Below, one piece after another: positions 42,909 through 52,152 of a stretch of DNA of 64,000 nucleotides (position 1 is its first letter; every line of letters begins with the position of its first letter). The translations under genes and the position numbers were made by a program. The notes under the pieces are model-generated. The model worked only from the letters and a program-made list of their open reading frames with translations. It searched no databases and was not told where the DNA came from. The stretch covers positions 62,001 to 126,000 of the forward strand of contig CAZDQF010000004.1 in the NCBI GenBank assembly GCA_964507445.1, written 5' to 3'. Source of the stretch: GCA-2683135 sp964507445. GTDB taxonomy: Bacteria; Planctomycetota; GCA-002687715.

Positions 42909-44330
42909 ATGAACCGGGTTGCTGCCACCGTCGCTCTCCTGACCGCTCTCACGGGCGGATGCGCTGCCCCCCTTCACATGGATGAGGCGGAGTATCGCGC
43001 CAGCGCCTACGCGCCCGCCGCGTCCCGCACCTCCATCCCGGAAGCACCGGAGTTGATGCTGGACACGGCTCCGATGGAAGACCTGACGTTGGAGCGCGCC
43101 AGGCAGTTGACGCTGCTGCGCAATCACACCGTGCAAGCAGCCGCCGCCGCGGTGGAGTCTGCCCGCGCCGCCATCGCCGAAGCGAGAGCCGCCATGTTGC
43201 CCACGATCTCAGGGTCCATCGCGCGCACCCACTTCACGGAGTCTGCGGAGGTCATCATTCCAGGCATCGCCACCTTCGCCCTGAGCCCGCGCTGGCAGAC
43301 CGCCGGCTCGGCGCAGTTGGCCGTGTCCCTGTTCTCCGGCGGACGCAACACCGAAGCGGTGAAGGCCGCGCGGGCGAGCCTCACCACGCAGATCCTGGAC
43401 GAGCGCACCGTGCGGCAGCAGCTGCTGTTCGAGGTGACCCAGGCCTGGTATCGCAACCACGAGGCCGCCGCCCAGGTCCTGGTCTCGAGGGACCAGCTCA
43501 AGGCGAGCGAACGCCAGCTGGAGGACGCCAAGAACGTCGTCAAGGCCGGGCGGGCCACGCGAGACGCAGAGCTCACCGCGGAGGTGGAGGTGCTGCGCTC
43601 ACGACAAGATCTGCTGATCGCGGAGAACGCCGTCGTCCACGCCCGTCGAATCCTCAACGCGCTGCTGGCACGGAGCATGGACGCCGAGACGACGCTCTCC
43701 GACCCGCCTCCCTTCAAGCCCGTCGAGCTGGAGAGCGCACGCTTGACCGGCCTGGCCCGCGGACATCAGCCATCCCTGCTCGCCTTCCGCAGCGGCCGCA
43801 TCGCCCTCGAGCATCAGCGCGAGTCTCTGCTCCGCTCGTTCACACCCGAGATCGTCGGCGCCCTCGGCGCCAGCTACACGAATTTCAGAGGCGCCACCGG
43901 GTTCAGCACCAACTACACGGCCTCCGTGTCGGCGCTGTGGACTCCCGTGGACGGCGGACGACGGGTGGGGCGCCTGCAGCAGATCCACGCTGAGCTGGTG
44001 CGGCTCCGGGAACAGGAGCTGCAGGCCATCCAGGACACGGAGCTCTCCATCGAACGCACGCTCCTCGATATCACGGAGGCGGAGTCCGCCGTCACCCTCG
44101 CCACCCGGAGCGTGGTGGCGGCGACGGAGAACTACCGCATCATCTCGGAGCGATTCCGGAACGGGAAGGTGACCACGCGCGAGCTCCTCGAGGCCCAGAC
44201 CACGCTCAGCAACTCCCGGTTCGCGCTCAACCAGGCGCGCTTCTCCCACCTGACTCTGCTGGCGTCCCTGGAGGCCCTGGTGGGGGTCGCCCAACCGGAT
44301 TGGATCACCTACGCCGAGGACGGGAAGTGA
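42909..44330 (+). CDS. TolC-type outer-membrane efflux lipoprotein
   Basis: The 473-residue protein has a lipoprotein signal with lipobox LTGGC. Two related halves of long amphipathic helices and beta segments follow, as in the outer-membrane channel of tripartite pumps. Repeated TolC-like segments are LTLERARQLTLLRNHTVQAA and the end helix TTRELLEAQTTLSNSRFALNQ. The start has GGAG 9 bases upstream and the lipobox directly after. The stop overlaps the start of the first adaptor gene by one base, so this is gene one of a four-gene pump operon. Confidence 0.88.
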   Translation: MNRVAATVALLTALTGGCAAPLHMDEAEYRASAYAPAASRTSIPEAPELMLDTAPMEDLTLERARQLTLLRNHTVQAAAAAVESARAAIAEARAAMLPTISGSIARTHFTESAEVIIPGIATFALSPRWQTAGSAQLAVSLFSGGRNTEAVKAARASLTTQILDERTVRQQLLFEVTQAWYRNHEAAAQVLVSRDQLKASERQLEDAKNVVKAGRATRDAELTAEVEVLRSRQDLLIAENAVVHARRILNALLARSMDAETTLSDPPPFKPVELESARLTGLARGHQPSLLAFRSGRIALEHQRESLLRSFTPEIVGALGASYTNFRGATGFSTNYTASVSALWTPVDGGRRVGRLQQIHAELVRLREQELQAIQDTELSIERTLLDITEAESAVTLATRSVVAATENYRIISERFRNGKVTTRELLEAQTTLSNSRFALNQARFSHLTLLASLEALVGVAQPDWITYAEDGK

Positions 44331-45100
44331 TGGGGACCCGGGCGGCGGCGCTCATGGTGTTGATCGGCGGGCTCAGCTGCGCCCAGGACTCCGGCACCGC
44401 GTCCGTGCCCGGCCTCATACGCGCGGCCCGGGAGCTGGACATCTCCGCTCAGGCGGCGGGGATCGTCGTGGGACGCCCGGTGGAGCGCAACAGCCGGGTC
44501 AAGCGCGGCACGACCCTGATCCAGATCGACCCCACGTTCCATCTCCTCGCGGTGCAGCAGATCGAGGCGCGGATGAAGAAGGCGGAGGCTGACCAACGGC
44601 TCGCCGCCCAGGAGCTGGAGCGCGAGCTGAGCCTCAAGCAAGGGGACAGCACCTCCGCCTCCCAGATCGATCGGCTAAGAGCGGCCGCGCAGGCCGCCGC
44701 CGCGGTGCTCCAGGCAGAGCAGGCGGCGCTCAGCGAGGCCCGTGAACGGCTCGCTCGCTGCGAGGTCAAGGCACCGGAAGACGGGCTGGTCAGCGAGCTG
44801 TGGCCCCACGTGGGAGAGTCCGTGATCGTGGGCGCCCCGGTCGCCAGGCTCCTGACCGTGGATGACCTGGTCGCGGAGGCCTTCCTCTCGCCGGCGGAGG
44901 TCGCCCGGTTGAAGCGGGGAGACGAGGTCCGCGTGACCATGGACCTGCCGAAGCCCCACACCATGACCGGGGTCGTCCGCGAGCTCGCTGGGGCTGCGAC
45001 CAACGGCGCGTACCGGATGCGCGTCAGCCTGCCCACTCCCCCACCCGGCGTGCTGCCGGGGTTCAGCGTCCGAGTGCTGATCCCCGAGAGGCGGAAGTGA
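44330..45100 (+). CDS. RND efflux periplasmic adaptor (short, first of two)
   Basis: The 256-residue protein has an export signal, a lipoyl-like half motif (SAQAAGIVVGRPVERNSRVKRGTTLIQID), a coiled-coil hairpin (about 70-125) and a second lipoyl half (EVKAPEDGLVSELWPHVGESV) with a beta-barrel part. It lacks the membrane-proximal domain found in many adaptors, which explains its small size. Start and stop each share one base with the neighbouring genes (TGATG), so translation is coupled through the operon. Adaptors join the inner RND pump to the outer TolC channel. Confidence 0.85.
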   Translation: MGTRAAALMVLIGGLSCAQDSGTASVPGLIRAARELDISAQAAGIVVGRPVERNSRVKRGTTLIQIDPTFHLLAVQQIEARMKKAEADQRLAAQELERELSLKQGDSTSASQIDRLRAAAQAAAAVLQAEQAALSEARERLARCEVKAPEDGLVSELWPHVGESVIVGAPVARLLTVDDLVAEAFLSPAEVARLKRGDEVRVTMDLPKPHTMTGVVRELAGAATNGAYRMRVSLPTPPPGVLPGFSVRVLIPERRK

Positions 45101-46125
45101 TGGCGGGGAGCACCAGAGCCAAGCCCGGCACACCGATCCTGTTGACCTGCTCGGTCCTGGCCCTGCTCTGCTTGGCGGGCTGCAAGGAAGCGCGAGACGC
45201 CGCCCCCGGGAACGCCGACCGTCAACCGATCCCCGTGGAGGTGGCCGTCGCCGAGCGCACAGAATTGCCTGTGAAGATCCGCCGGTCCGCCGCCCTCCGT
45301 TCCCGCGTGGACACCCGGCTGGTGACCGAGTCCGCGGGGCTGGTGGTCTCCCGTCCCGTCCCCGCCGGCGCACGGGTGAGCGAAGGCGCGGTGATCGCCC
45401 GGCTCTCCGACGCCACGGAGGTCGCCACCCTGAAGGCCGCCCGAGCCCGGTTGACCGGTCTGCTCGCGGAGGGAGTGTCCCTGGCGGCGCGGCAGCAGGC
45501 GGAGGCCGCCGTGGAGCAGGCGGAGGAGGCGCTGCGCATGCGCACCGTGGTCGCCCCTGCGGACGGGATCATGGACCGCTACGACATGGAGATCGGGGAC
45601 TACGCGATCCCCGGCGCCCCCGTGGGTCGGCTGGTGGACCCATCCAAGCTCTGGATGATCGCCACCGTCCTGGAAGAGGAGATCCTCGGCGTGGAGCCGG
45701 GCACCACCGTGGCCCTGTCCGTGCCGGCGTGGCCCGACCAGAGCTTCGCGGGGAAGGTGGTCCGCCGCGGCGCCGCGGCCCTGGCAGGATCGGGCCAGTT
45801 CGAGATCGAGATCGACGTGGACGCGGACGACCGCCTCTTCCCCGGCTTCGTCGCCACCGTGGAGATCCCGGTGAAGGGCACCCAGCCCAGACTGCTGGTG
45901 CCACGAGACGCCCTGTTCCAACGGCACGGCACCTGGCAGCTGTTCGCCGTGGTGGACTCCGAGGGCGCCCCCCGGGCGCGGGAGCGGAGCGTCAAGATCC
46001 GCTCGGTGCCGTGGCGGCCCGACCTCGCGGACGTGACCTCCGGGCTCGAGCCCGGGACCCGGGTCGTGACGCGGGGCCGCCTGGGGCTGACGGACGGCGA
46101 CCCCCTCCGGATCGTGGAGCCGTAA
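45100..46125 (+). CDS. RND efflux periplasmic adaptor lipoprotein (second of two)
   Basis: The 341-residue protein has a lipoprotein signal with lipobox LAGC (CLAGCKEARD). A lipoyl half (ESAGLVVSRPVPAGARVSEGAVIARL), a short hairpin (about 110-145), the second lipoyl half (VVAPADGIMDRYDMEIGDYAIPGAPVGRL), a beta-barrel and a membrane-proximal domain follow. The ATG at 45100 follows the previous stop directly; a GTG one codon earlier is less likely. Together with the shorter adaptor it gives the pump two different adaptor subunits, as in TriABC of Pseudomonas. Confidence 0.87.
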   Translation: MAGSTRAKPGTPILLTCSVLALLCLAGCKEARDAAPGNADRQPIPVEVAVAERTELPVKIRRSAALRSRVDTRLVTESAGLVVSRPVPAGARVSEGAVIARLSDATEVATLKAARARLTGLLAEGVSLAARQQAEAAVEQAEEALRMRTVVAPADGIMDRYDMEIGDYAIPGAPVGRLVDPSKLWMIATVLEEEILGVEPGTTVALSVPAWPDQSFAGKVVRRGAAALAGSGQFEIEIDVDADDRLFPGFVATVEIPVKGTQPRLLVPRDALFQRHGTWQLFAVVDSEGAPRARERSVKIRSVPWRPDLADVTSGLEPGTRVVTRGRLGLTDGDPLRIVEP

Positions 46126-46140
46126 GGCGGGAGGCCGGTG

Positions 46141-49100
46141 ATGTCGCCTCCCGAATTCAGCGTCAAGAACCGCGCCCTGGTCAACCTGGTGTTCCTGCTG
46201 TGCGTCCTCCTCGGGTTGCTGTCCTACCGCGCCACGGTGGTGGACGTGTACCCCGACGTGTCCTTCGACGTGGGCTCCATCTTCGTCTACTGGCCCGGCG
46301 CCAACCCGGAGGAGATCGAGTCGGGCATCACCCGCAAGGTGGAGGAGGAGATCCTCGACACCAAGGGGGTCAGCCGCATCGTCTCCAGCTCGGAACGGGA
46401 CCGCGCCATCATCGACGTGAAGTTCTCCGAGCAGCTCTCCGACGCCGAGTTCGACTCCGCGTTCGAGGACCTCCGGGCCAGGATCGAGCGCGTCAACGAC
46501 CTGCCTGAAGACGCCGAGGAACCGGTCATCACCAAGGTGTCGGTGAGCGAGCTGTATCCGCTGCTACAGGTGGTGGTGGTCTCGGACGGGGCCCATCCGC
46601 GACCGGTGATGCGGGAGGTCGCCAGGAATCTCCGGGAGAGCCTCCGACGCATCGACGGCATCCGTCGCGTCAGCGACATCGGCATCCCCGAGCTGGAGTG
46701 GCGGGTCCGCATCCGGCGCGCCTCCCTGGAGTCCGCAGGCCTGACCATGCTGGAGGTGGCCGAGGCGATCCGATCCCGGCACACCAACATCCCCGCCGGC
46801 ACCACCAGGGGCGAGAGCGGGGAGCTGGCCATCGCGTCGACGGGAGAGATCAGGACCCGGGAGCAGCTCCTGGAGATGGTGGTGGGCGCGCGGCCCGACG
46901 CGTCCCCGGTGCACCTGAGGGAGATCGCGGACGTCTCCTTCGCCCTGGAGCGGTTGACGCACATGAACCGCTACAACGGGCGTCCGTGCATGAACCTGAG
47001 CATCGCCAAGGAGGAGGACGCCGACTCCATGGTGGTAAAGGAGGAGATCACGGCGGCCATCGCGGCGTTCGTCGCGAAGGAGGGTCTGCCGGAGGGCATC
47101 TCCATCGAGACCACGGTGGACACCACCAAGGTGCTCGAGAGCCGCATCCGCGTGCTCGTGGACAACCTGCTGTTCGGGATCGTGCTGGTGTTCTTCGCCC
47201 TGTGGGTCCTGATCGGGGCTCGCAACAGCGTCCTGGCCATCATCGGCATCCCGTTCTCCTTCCTCGCGGCGTTCGCGATCCTCCACCAGTTCGGGATCAC
47301 CATCAACGCCGTCACCCTGTTCAGCCTGATGCTGGTCTCCGGCATGGTGGTGGACGACGCCATCGTCGTCCTCGAGAACATCTACCGGCGCGTGGAGCGG
47401 GGCGGCCCCCTCAAGGAAGCCATCGTCGACGGAACCCGCGAGGTGTTCTGGCCGGTGTTGACCAGCACCCTCACCACCTGCGCCGCGTTCCTGCCCATGC
47501 TGTTGATGGAAGGGGTCACCGGGGAGTTCATGAGCATCATCCCCAAGACCGTCATCGCGGTGCTGGCGGCCTCCCTGCTCGAGTGCCTCATCATCCTCCC
47601 CGCCCACTACGTCCACCTGGGCAGCAGGAAGCCGCAGCGAGGACCGAGGATCAAGGTGACCCGGGCCCTGCGGGCCCTGGAGGCGGTCTACATGCGCAGC
47701 CTCGGACCGGTCATCGCCCGTCCCTGGATCGTCTTCGTGATCGTGATCTGCGTCGCCTCCGTCGTCGGCGTCCTCGCCCTGGACCTGCCCGTGGAGCTGT
47801 TCCCTTCGGACTTCCAGGCGTTCTTCTGCAACGTCTATGCAGACCCCGAGTATGGGCTTCAGACCACATCCGAGGCGCTCAAGGAGGTGGAGGCGGTCAT
47901 CAGCGACCTCATGCCCGACGAGGTGGAGTCGTTCACCACCTCCGTGGGCGTGACCATGACGGATGACAGCCAGGTGCTGCTCAAACCCAGCGTCGGACAG
48001 CTGCTGGTCTACGTGGCAGAGAAGCCGGGGGTGAACTCGGACGAGGTCATCGCCAAGGTCCGCCGCCGCGTGCAGCGCCTGGTGGACGGCGCAGCGCAGC
48101 ACCGCTTCCAGCGCATCCGGGTGGACGAGTTCAAGGACGGGCCTCCCACCGGCAAGCCGGTGGCGGTGCGGGTGTCCGGCCCGAGCTACGACGAGAACAA
48201 GGCCATCGCCCGCCGCGTCGAGGACTTCCTCCGCGCCCTGCCCGGGGTCAACTCCGTGGCGGACAACCTGGACGAGGGGCCTAGGGAGATCCAGGTCAAG
48301 CCCCGCTCCGTGGAGCTCTCCCGCGCCGGCGTGCGGTTCGAGCAGGTCGCCCAGTCCATCCTGGTGGCCAACGAAGGCGTGGATCTGGGAGACGTGCTCC
48401 CTCTCGGTCGGGACGAGCCCGCGACGCTGCGGGTCCAGCTACGAGAAGAGGACCGCAGCGACCCCGCGGACCTCATGCTCCTCCAGGTTCGAGCGGCGGA
48501 CGGTCGACGGGTTCCGATCGGAGAGGTCGCGCACCAGCAGTCGGTGCGAGGCCCGGCCTCCCTGTACCACTATGACGGCGACCGCGTGGTGCTGGTCACG
48601 GCCGATGTGGACACGTCCATCACGGACAGCACCAAGGTCAATCAGGCCCTCATGGCCCGGTTCGAGGGGATCGAGCGCAGCCACCCCAACGTGAGCCTCT
48701 ACTTCGGCGGTGAGTTCGAGGAGACCCAGAAGTCCTTCGACAGCCTCAAGCGGGCGTTCCTCATCGCCATCCTGCTGATCTTCACCATCCTCGCGGCCCA
48801 GTTCCGTTCCTACACGGCGCCCCTGGTCATCATGTCCGTGGTGCCGTTCTCTTTCGTCGGAGTCGCGTTGGGGCTGGTGCTGCTGGGATTCCCGTTCACC
48901 ATCCTGGCGTTCATCGCCATCGTCGGCCTCTCCGGGGTGGTGGTCAACGACTCCCTCGTGCTCCTCGACTTCATCCGACGACGTCACAAGGAGACCGGCG
49001 ATTGCGCCGCGGCGGTCCGGGAGGGCTGCCGCCTCCGCATGCGAGCGGTGATCCTCACCACGGTGACCACGGTGTTCGGCCTGCTCCCCATGGCCCTCGG

Positions 49101-49236
49101 CATCACGGGTCACAGCAAGATCTGGTCCCCCTTCGCCGCCACCATCACCTTCGGCCTGACCCTGGCCATGTTCATCACCCTGTACCTGGTGCCGGCGGTC
49201 TACACCGCCATGTACCGTCGCAAGACGTCCTTCTGA
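46141..49236 (+). CDS. RND-family efflux transporter permease
   Basis: The 1031-residue inner-membrane pump is of full family length, with twelve membrane helices in two repeats and two large periplasmic loops. The proton-relay acidic pair is present in helix 4 (LVSGMVVDDAIVVLENIYRR, near residue 405). The start of helix 1 is preceded by EFSVKNRALVN, and the matching motif GLSGVVVNDSLVLLDF occurs in the second half. The ATG at 46141 has GGGAGG 6 bases before it. It resembles the TriC/hydrophobe exporter branch by sequence style; the exported compound is not known. Confidence 0.92.
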   Translation: MSPPEFSVKNRALVNLVFLLCVLLGLLSYRATVVDVYPDVSFDVGSIFVYWPGANPEEIESGITRKVEEEILDTKGVSRIVSSSERDRAIIDVKFSEQLSDAEFDSAFEDLRARIERVNDLPEDAEEPVITKVSVSELYPLLQVVVVSDGAHPRPVMREVARNLRESLRRIDGIRRVSDIGIPELEWRVRIRRASLESAGLTMLEVAEAIRSRHTNIPAGTTRGESGELAIASTGEIRTREQLLEMVVGARPDASPVHLREIADVSFALERLTHMNRYNGRPCMNLSIAKEEDADSMVVKEEITAAIAAFVAKEGLPEGISIETTVDTTKVLESRIRVLVDNLLFGIVLVFFALWVLIGARNSVLAIIGIPFSFLAAFAILHQFGITINAVTLFSLMLVSGMVVDDAIVVLENIYRRVERGGPLKEAIVDGTREVFWPVLTSTLTTCAAFLPMLLMEGVTGEFMSIIPKTVIAVLAASLLECLIILPAHYVHLGSRKPQRGPRIKVTRALRALEAVYMRSLGPVIARPWIVFVIVICVASVVGVLALDLPVELFPSDFQAFFCNVYADPEYGLQTTSEALKEVEAVISDLMPDEVESFTTSVGVTMTDDSQVLLKPSVGQLLVYVAEKPGVNSDEVIAKVRRRVQRLVDGAAQHRFQRIRVDEFKDGPPTGKPVAVRVSGPSYDENKAIARRVEDFLRALPGVNSVADNLDEGPREIQVKPRSVELSRAGVRFEQVAQSILVANEGVDLGDVLPLGRDEPATLRVQLREEDRSDPADLMLLQVRAADGRRVPIGEVAHQQSVRGPASLYHYDGDRVVLVTADVDTSITDSTKVNQALMARFEGIERSHPNVSLYFGGEFEETQKSFDSLKRAFLIAILLIFTILAAQFRSYTAPLVIMSVVPFSFVGVALGLVLLGFPFTILAFIAIVGLSGVVVNDSLVLLDFIRRRHKETGDCAAAVREGCRLRMRAVILTTVTTVFGLLPMALGITGHSKIWSPFAATITFGLTLAMFITLYLVPAVYTAMYRRKTSF

Positions 49237-49242
49237 GCCCGA

Positions 49243-50349
49243 TCAGGAACCGACCAGCTCGGAGTACACGTCCGCGTGAGCTCGGGCGCTGGCCTGCCAG
49301 GAGTAGGCCTCGGCCTTGCCGCGGCACCGATCCGTGAACTCCTTCGCCAGGACCGGATCATCCAGCAGCGTGCCGATGACCTGGGCCAGGTCCGACGCGT
49401 CCCCCGTGTTGAAGGTCAAACCGGCCTCGCCCACGAGGTCCGTGAGCGCCCGGTCCCGGGATGTGATCACCGGTCGTCCGCAGGCCATGGCCTCCAACGC
49501 TGGCAGGCCGAACCCCTCCAGTCGGGAGGGCAGCACCACGCAGGCGGCCTCTCGATAGAAGTCCGGGAGATCCTCGCGCGCCGCGTAACCGGTCATGATC
49601 AACCGGGACGCCGCGTCGGTCCCTCGGAGCGGCGCCCGAATCCGAGCCTCATCCATGCGGACGTCACCGACGACGACGCAGTGGAGGTCCGGATGACGGC
49701 GGGCCAGGTTGGCGAAGGCGCGGATGAACGTGAGCGGGTCCTTGCGCTCCCGGACGGTCCCGACCCATAGCAGGTACGGCACATCCACCGGGACTCCATA
49801 GCGCTCGCGATCCAGGGGAATCCCGTCAGGACGAAAGTCCGGATCGACCCCGTGATGGATGACGCGGATGCGGTCCTCACACCTCGGGTCCAGCCCCGCC
49901 AACGCATCGCGGGTCGCGTTCGAGGGCACGATGAGCCTGCGGGCCGCACGCAGCGTGTGCAGCAGACGCAACCGGCTCCGCGTCAGTCTGCCGCCGATGC
50001 CCGTGGTCTCCCGGGTCGGCACGTCGTGGATGGTGGCCACACGAGGGATGTGGCAGCGCAGCGGGATGGCCGCCACCGGCGCATGGAGCACCGCGATCTT
50101 GTGCTGCTTCACGGCCCGCGGAAGGGCCACCTCACGCCACCCGGCCCGGGGCAGGACGGAGGGCACGGAGACCACCCTGGCCGGCGACGGGACCACCGGC
50201 ACGGCGCGTCCCGGGCGGGTCAGGACGAGGTAGTCCAGCTCCGGCGCCACCACCGGCAGGTGTTCCGAGAGCCGGCGAGCGTAGCGCTCCACCCCGGTCT
50301 CCGGCGTGGCCTCCAGACAGCAGAGATCCAGCCCGATCACCGCTGACAC
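49243..50349 (-). CDS. GT4-family glycosyltransferase
   Basis: The 368-residue protein has the GT-B fold pattern of family 4. An N-terminal domain opens with VIGLDLCCLEATPETGVERYARRL. A C-terminal nucleotide-sugar site contains YLLWVGTVRERKDPLTFIRAF and the E-x7-E motif region in SRLEGFGLPALEAMACGRPV. It probably adds a sugar to a lipid-linked or surface glycan in the cytoplasm. It overlaps the upstream HAD gene by 13 bases, so the two are translated together. Confidence 0.88.
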   Translation of the reverse strand: MSAVIGLDLCCLEATPETGVERYARRLSEHLPVVAPELDYLVLTRPGRAVPVVPSPARVVSVPSVLPRAGWREVALPRAVKQHKIAVLHAPVAAIPLRCHIPRVATIHDVPTRETTGIGGRLTRSRLRLLHTLRAARRLIVPSNATRDALAGLDPRCEDRIRVIHHGVDPDFRPDGIPLDRERYGVPVDVPYLLWVGTVRERKDPLTFIRAFANLARRHPDLHCVVVGDVRMDEARIRAPLRGTDAASRLIMTGYAAREDLPDFYREAACVVLPSRLEGFGLPALEAMACGRPVITSRDRALTDLVGEAGLTFNTGDASDLAQVIGTLLDDPVLAKEFTDRCRGKAEAYSWQASARAHADVYSELVGS

Positions 50350-51011
50350 GAGACCACCTCCTCCATGAAGCGCTCGGGGGCGAGGTTCGGCAGCAGATGA
50401 TCAGGAGAGGCTCCAGCCAGCTCCTCCAGCGACATGGTCCCGGTAGCGACCGCCACGGACGTGACCCCTGCATCCCGCGCGGCGGTCACGTCCCGCTCCG
50501 TATCGCCGACATAGATCACCTGATCGAAGCCCTCCTGTGCTTCCGTCCGCTGCTCCGCACGCTCTCTCGCCAACCGCAACAGTTGTACACGGTCGGCGTG
50601 GTCGTCACCAAACGCTCCGAATTCGAACACACCACGCAAGGGACCTCTCCCGAGCTTCAGCTCCGCCGCCGCTCGGACGTTCCCCGTCACCAGTCCCTGC
50701 AGGACGCCGCTCGACTCCGCCAGGGTCTGCACCAGCGCCACCGCCTCTGGATACTCCGCAGGTGGCGTCTCCCCCACCTCAGTCTCCAGGTGTTCCAGGT
50801 ACCGGGTCACCACGCGGTGGAAGTCCGACTCCGGCGCGCCGACCTCGCGGAGGCCGTCGCCGACGATCTCGGGGTCCGTCCGCCCATGGAACCGCATGCC
50901 CTTGAACACCGACTCACGGCCGTACAGCTCCGCGAAGGCACGGTCCAGGCTCCGCTGGCCCAGCCCGCAGGGCCGCAGGAGCGTCCCGTCAATGTCAAAG
51001 AGCACGAGCAT
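50337..51011 (-). CDS. HAD-superfamily phosphatase (phosphoglycolate phosphatase-like)
   Basis: The 224-residue protein has all HAD motifs: FDIDGTLL (nucleophile Asp), VTGN (motif II), a Lys in ELKLGRG (motif III) and YVGDTERDV (motif IV). A helical cap between motifs I and II puts it with the Gph/PGMB subclass. The substrate may be phosphoglycolate or a sugar phosphate. The ATG at 51011 is used because it directly precedes motif I. It is the first gene of a pair with the glycosyltransferase. Confidence 0.88.
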   Translation of the reverse strand: MLVLFDIDGTLLRPCGLGQRSLDRAFAELYGRESVFKGMRFHGRTDPEIVGDGLREVGAPESDFHRVVTRYLEHLETEVGETPPAEYPEAVALVQTLAESSGVLQGLVTGNVRAAAELKLGRGPLRGVFEFGAFGDDHADRVQLLRLARERAEQRTEAQEGFDQVIYVGDTERDVTAARDAGVTSVAVATGTMSLEELAGASPDHLLPNLAPERFMEEVVSCQR

Positions 51012-51095
51012 AGAGATGGTTGATACGCTGAGGCGGTCCGACGGGACACGTTGCCAGGTCTCCATCGGAGGCCAGATCCTAACCGAGGCTCGGAC

Positions 51096-51683
51096 ATGCG
51101 CGACCGCAGAGGAAGCGGCAGAAGACGCGCCCTGACCCGCGTCATGACCCTGGCAGGGGTGGTGGCGGCCGTGACCGGCCTCATCCTCCCGTGGGCGGAG
51201 ATCCCGCCCGGGTCATACGGTCTCCTGAAGGGGCTCCTCAGCGACCTGGGAGCCATCCCGGAGGCCGGCGTCCCGGTCCGTGGCTTCGAGATCCCGTGGC
51301 GTGTTCACGATGAGTCCGGTCGCCTCGGCGTCGTGACCGCGCTGGCCACGGACGACCTCACGGCGGGCAGGCTCGATCGTGTCGCGGCCCGGACCCTGTT
51401 CGGGGACAGGCTCGAGGCGAAGTGGGCGCCCCTGGTGTTCGTGCCCCTGGCCTTCGCCGTCATCCACCTGACCCTGGAGCTGCGCTCCAGGCGCCGCAAC
51501 GTGCTCATCTGGTCGTGGCTGGCGCTGGCGGAGCTCGCCACCCTGAGCCTGTTCCTGTTCGGCGCCGCCTTCGCCCTCGGGGACTCCTCGGGGCTGCCCC
51601 TGCGCCTGCTCCCGGGCGTCCCCGTGACCCTCGGCGCCCTCACCCTCCTCGGCGCCGCGGCGGTGCGCTCCGCCCGACGCTGA
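51096..51683 (+). CDS. Membrane protein of unknown function, four helices
   Basis: I do not recognise a family. The 195-residue protein has a basic N-terminus and four hydrophobic segments: residues about 16-40 (VMTLAGVVAAVTGLILPWAE), 110-130, 136-160 and 168-188. Between the first and second lies a soluble loop of about 70 residues, likely exported. The ATG at 51096 has GAGG 8 bases upstream and follows directly after the divergent HAD gene. No catalytic motif is seen. Confidence 0.6.
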   Translation: MRDRRGSGRRRALTRVMTLAGVVAAVTGLILPWAEIPPGSYGLLKGLLSDLGAIPEAGVPVRGFEIPWRVHDESGRLGVVTALATDDLTAGRLDRVAARTLFGDRLEAKWAPLVFVPLAFAVIHLTLELRSRRRNVLIWSWLALAELATLSLFLFGAAFALGDSSGLPLRLLPGVPVTLGALTLLGAAAVRSARR

Positions 51684-51771
51684 GGCCCGTCCCGCCAGCG
51701 CCCCGCAGAGACCAGAAAGGCTCAAAGCGGGACACGTTCTCGTCGATACAAGATGCGGAGGAGCAGCCCGC

Positions 51772-52149
51772 ATGGGAACCGAACACAGGCCCCAGGATCG
51801 TCCAGGGACGACCGTGATCCGGAACGGACGCCGCGCCCACGACCGGGTGGAGTGCGATCTCCACACGAAGTTCGTGGTCGAGGTCACCGGGCAGACCGGC
51901 ACAGCCCCCTGCGTCAACATCGGTCTCGGCGGCATGCGGATCGACTTTCCCTTCGAGATCCTCGCCCCCACGGACATCCAGGTGCGCCTCAAGCGACCGG
52001 AGGGCGAGGACCTGGACCTGGTGGCCCGGGTCATCTGGACCGTCACCGAACGCGTGGAAGCCCCCTTCCCCACCGGCCTGCAGTTCCACGGACTCAGCGA
52101 CGCAGACCGTGCTGGCCTTCAGGCGCTGATCGAGCACCTCTCGGGCTGA
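51772..52149 (+). CDS. PilZ-domain protein (degenerate c-di-GMP motif)
   Basis: The 125-residue protein is a single PilZ domain. The arginine motif is RRAHDR; the second motif, usually (D/N)xSxxG, reads NIGLGG, with Gly in place of Ser. Cyclic di-GMP binding is therefore possible but weakened. PilZ proteins control motility, polysaccharide or pilus function. A TACAAG hexamer at 51747 is the only promoter hint. It converges on the MBL gene. Confidence 0.8.
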   Translation: MGTEHRPQDRPGTTVIRNGRRAHDRVECDLHTKFVVEVTGQTGTAPCVNIGLGGMRIDFPFEILAPTDIQVRLKRPEGEDLDLVARVIWTVTERVEAPFPTGLQFHGLSDADRAGLQALIEHLSG

Positions 52150-52152
52150 CGT

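Noticed and set aside
46564..48102. 512-codon minus-strand frame inside the RND permease
   Set aside because: The His/Asp/Glu/Gly-rich product is an antisense shadow of a fully conserved RND pump.
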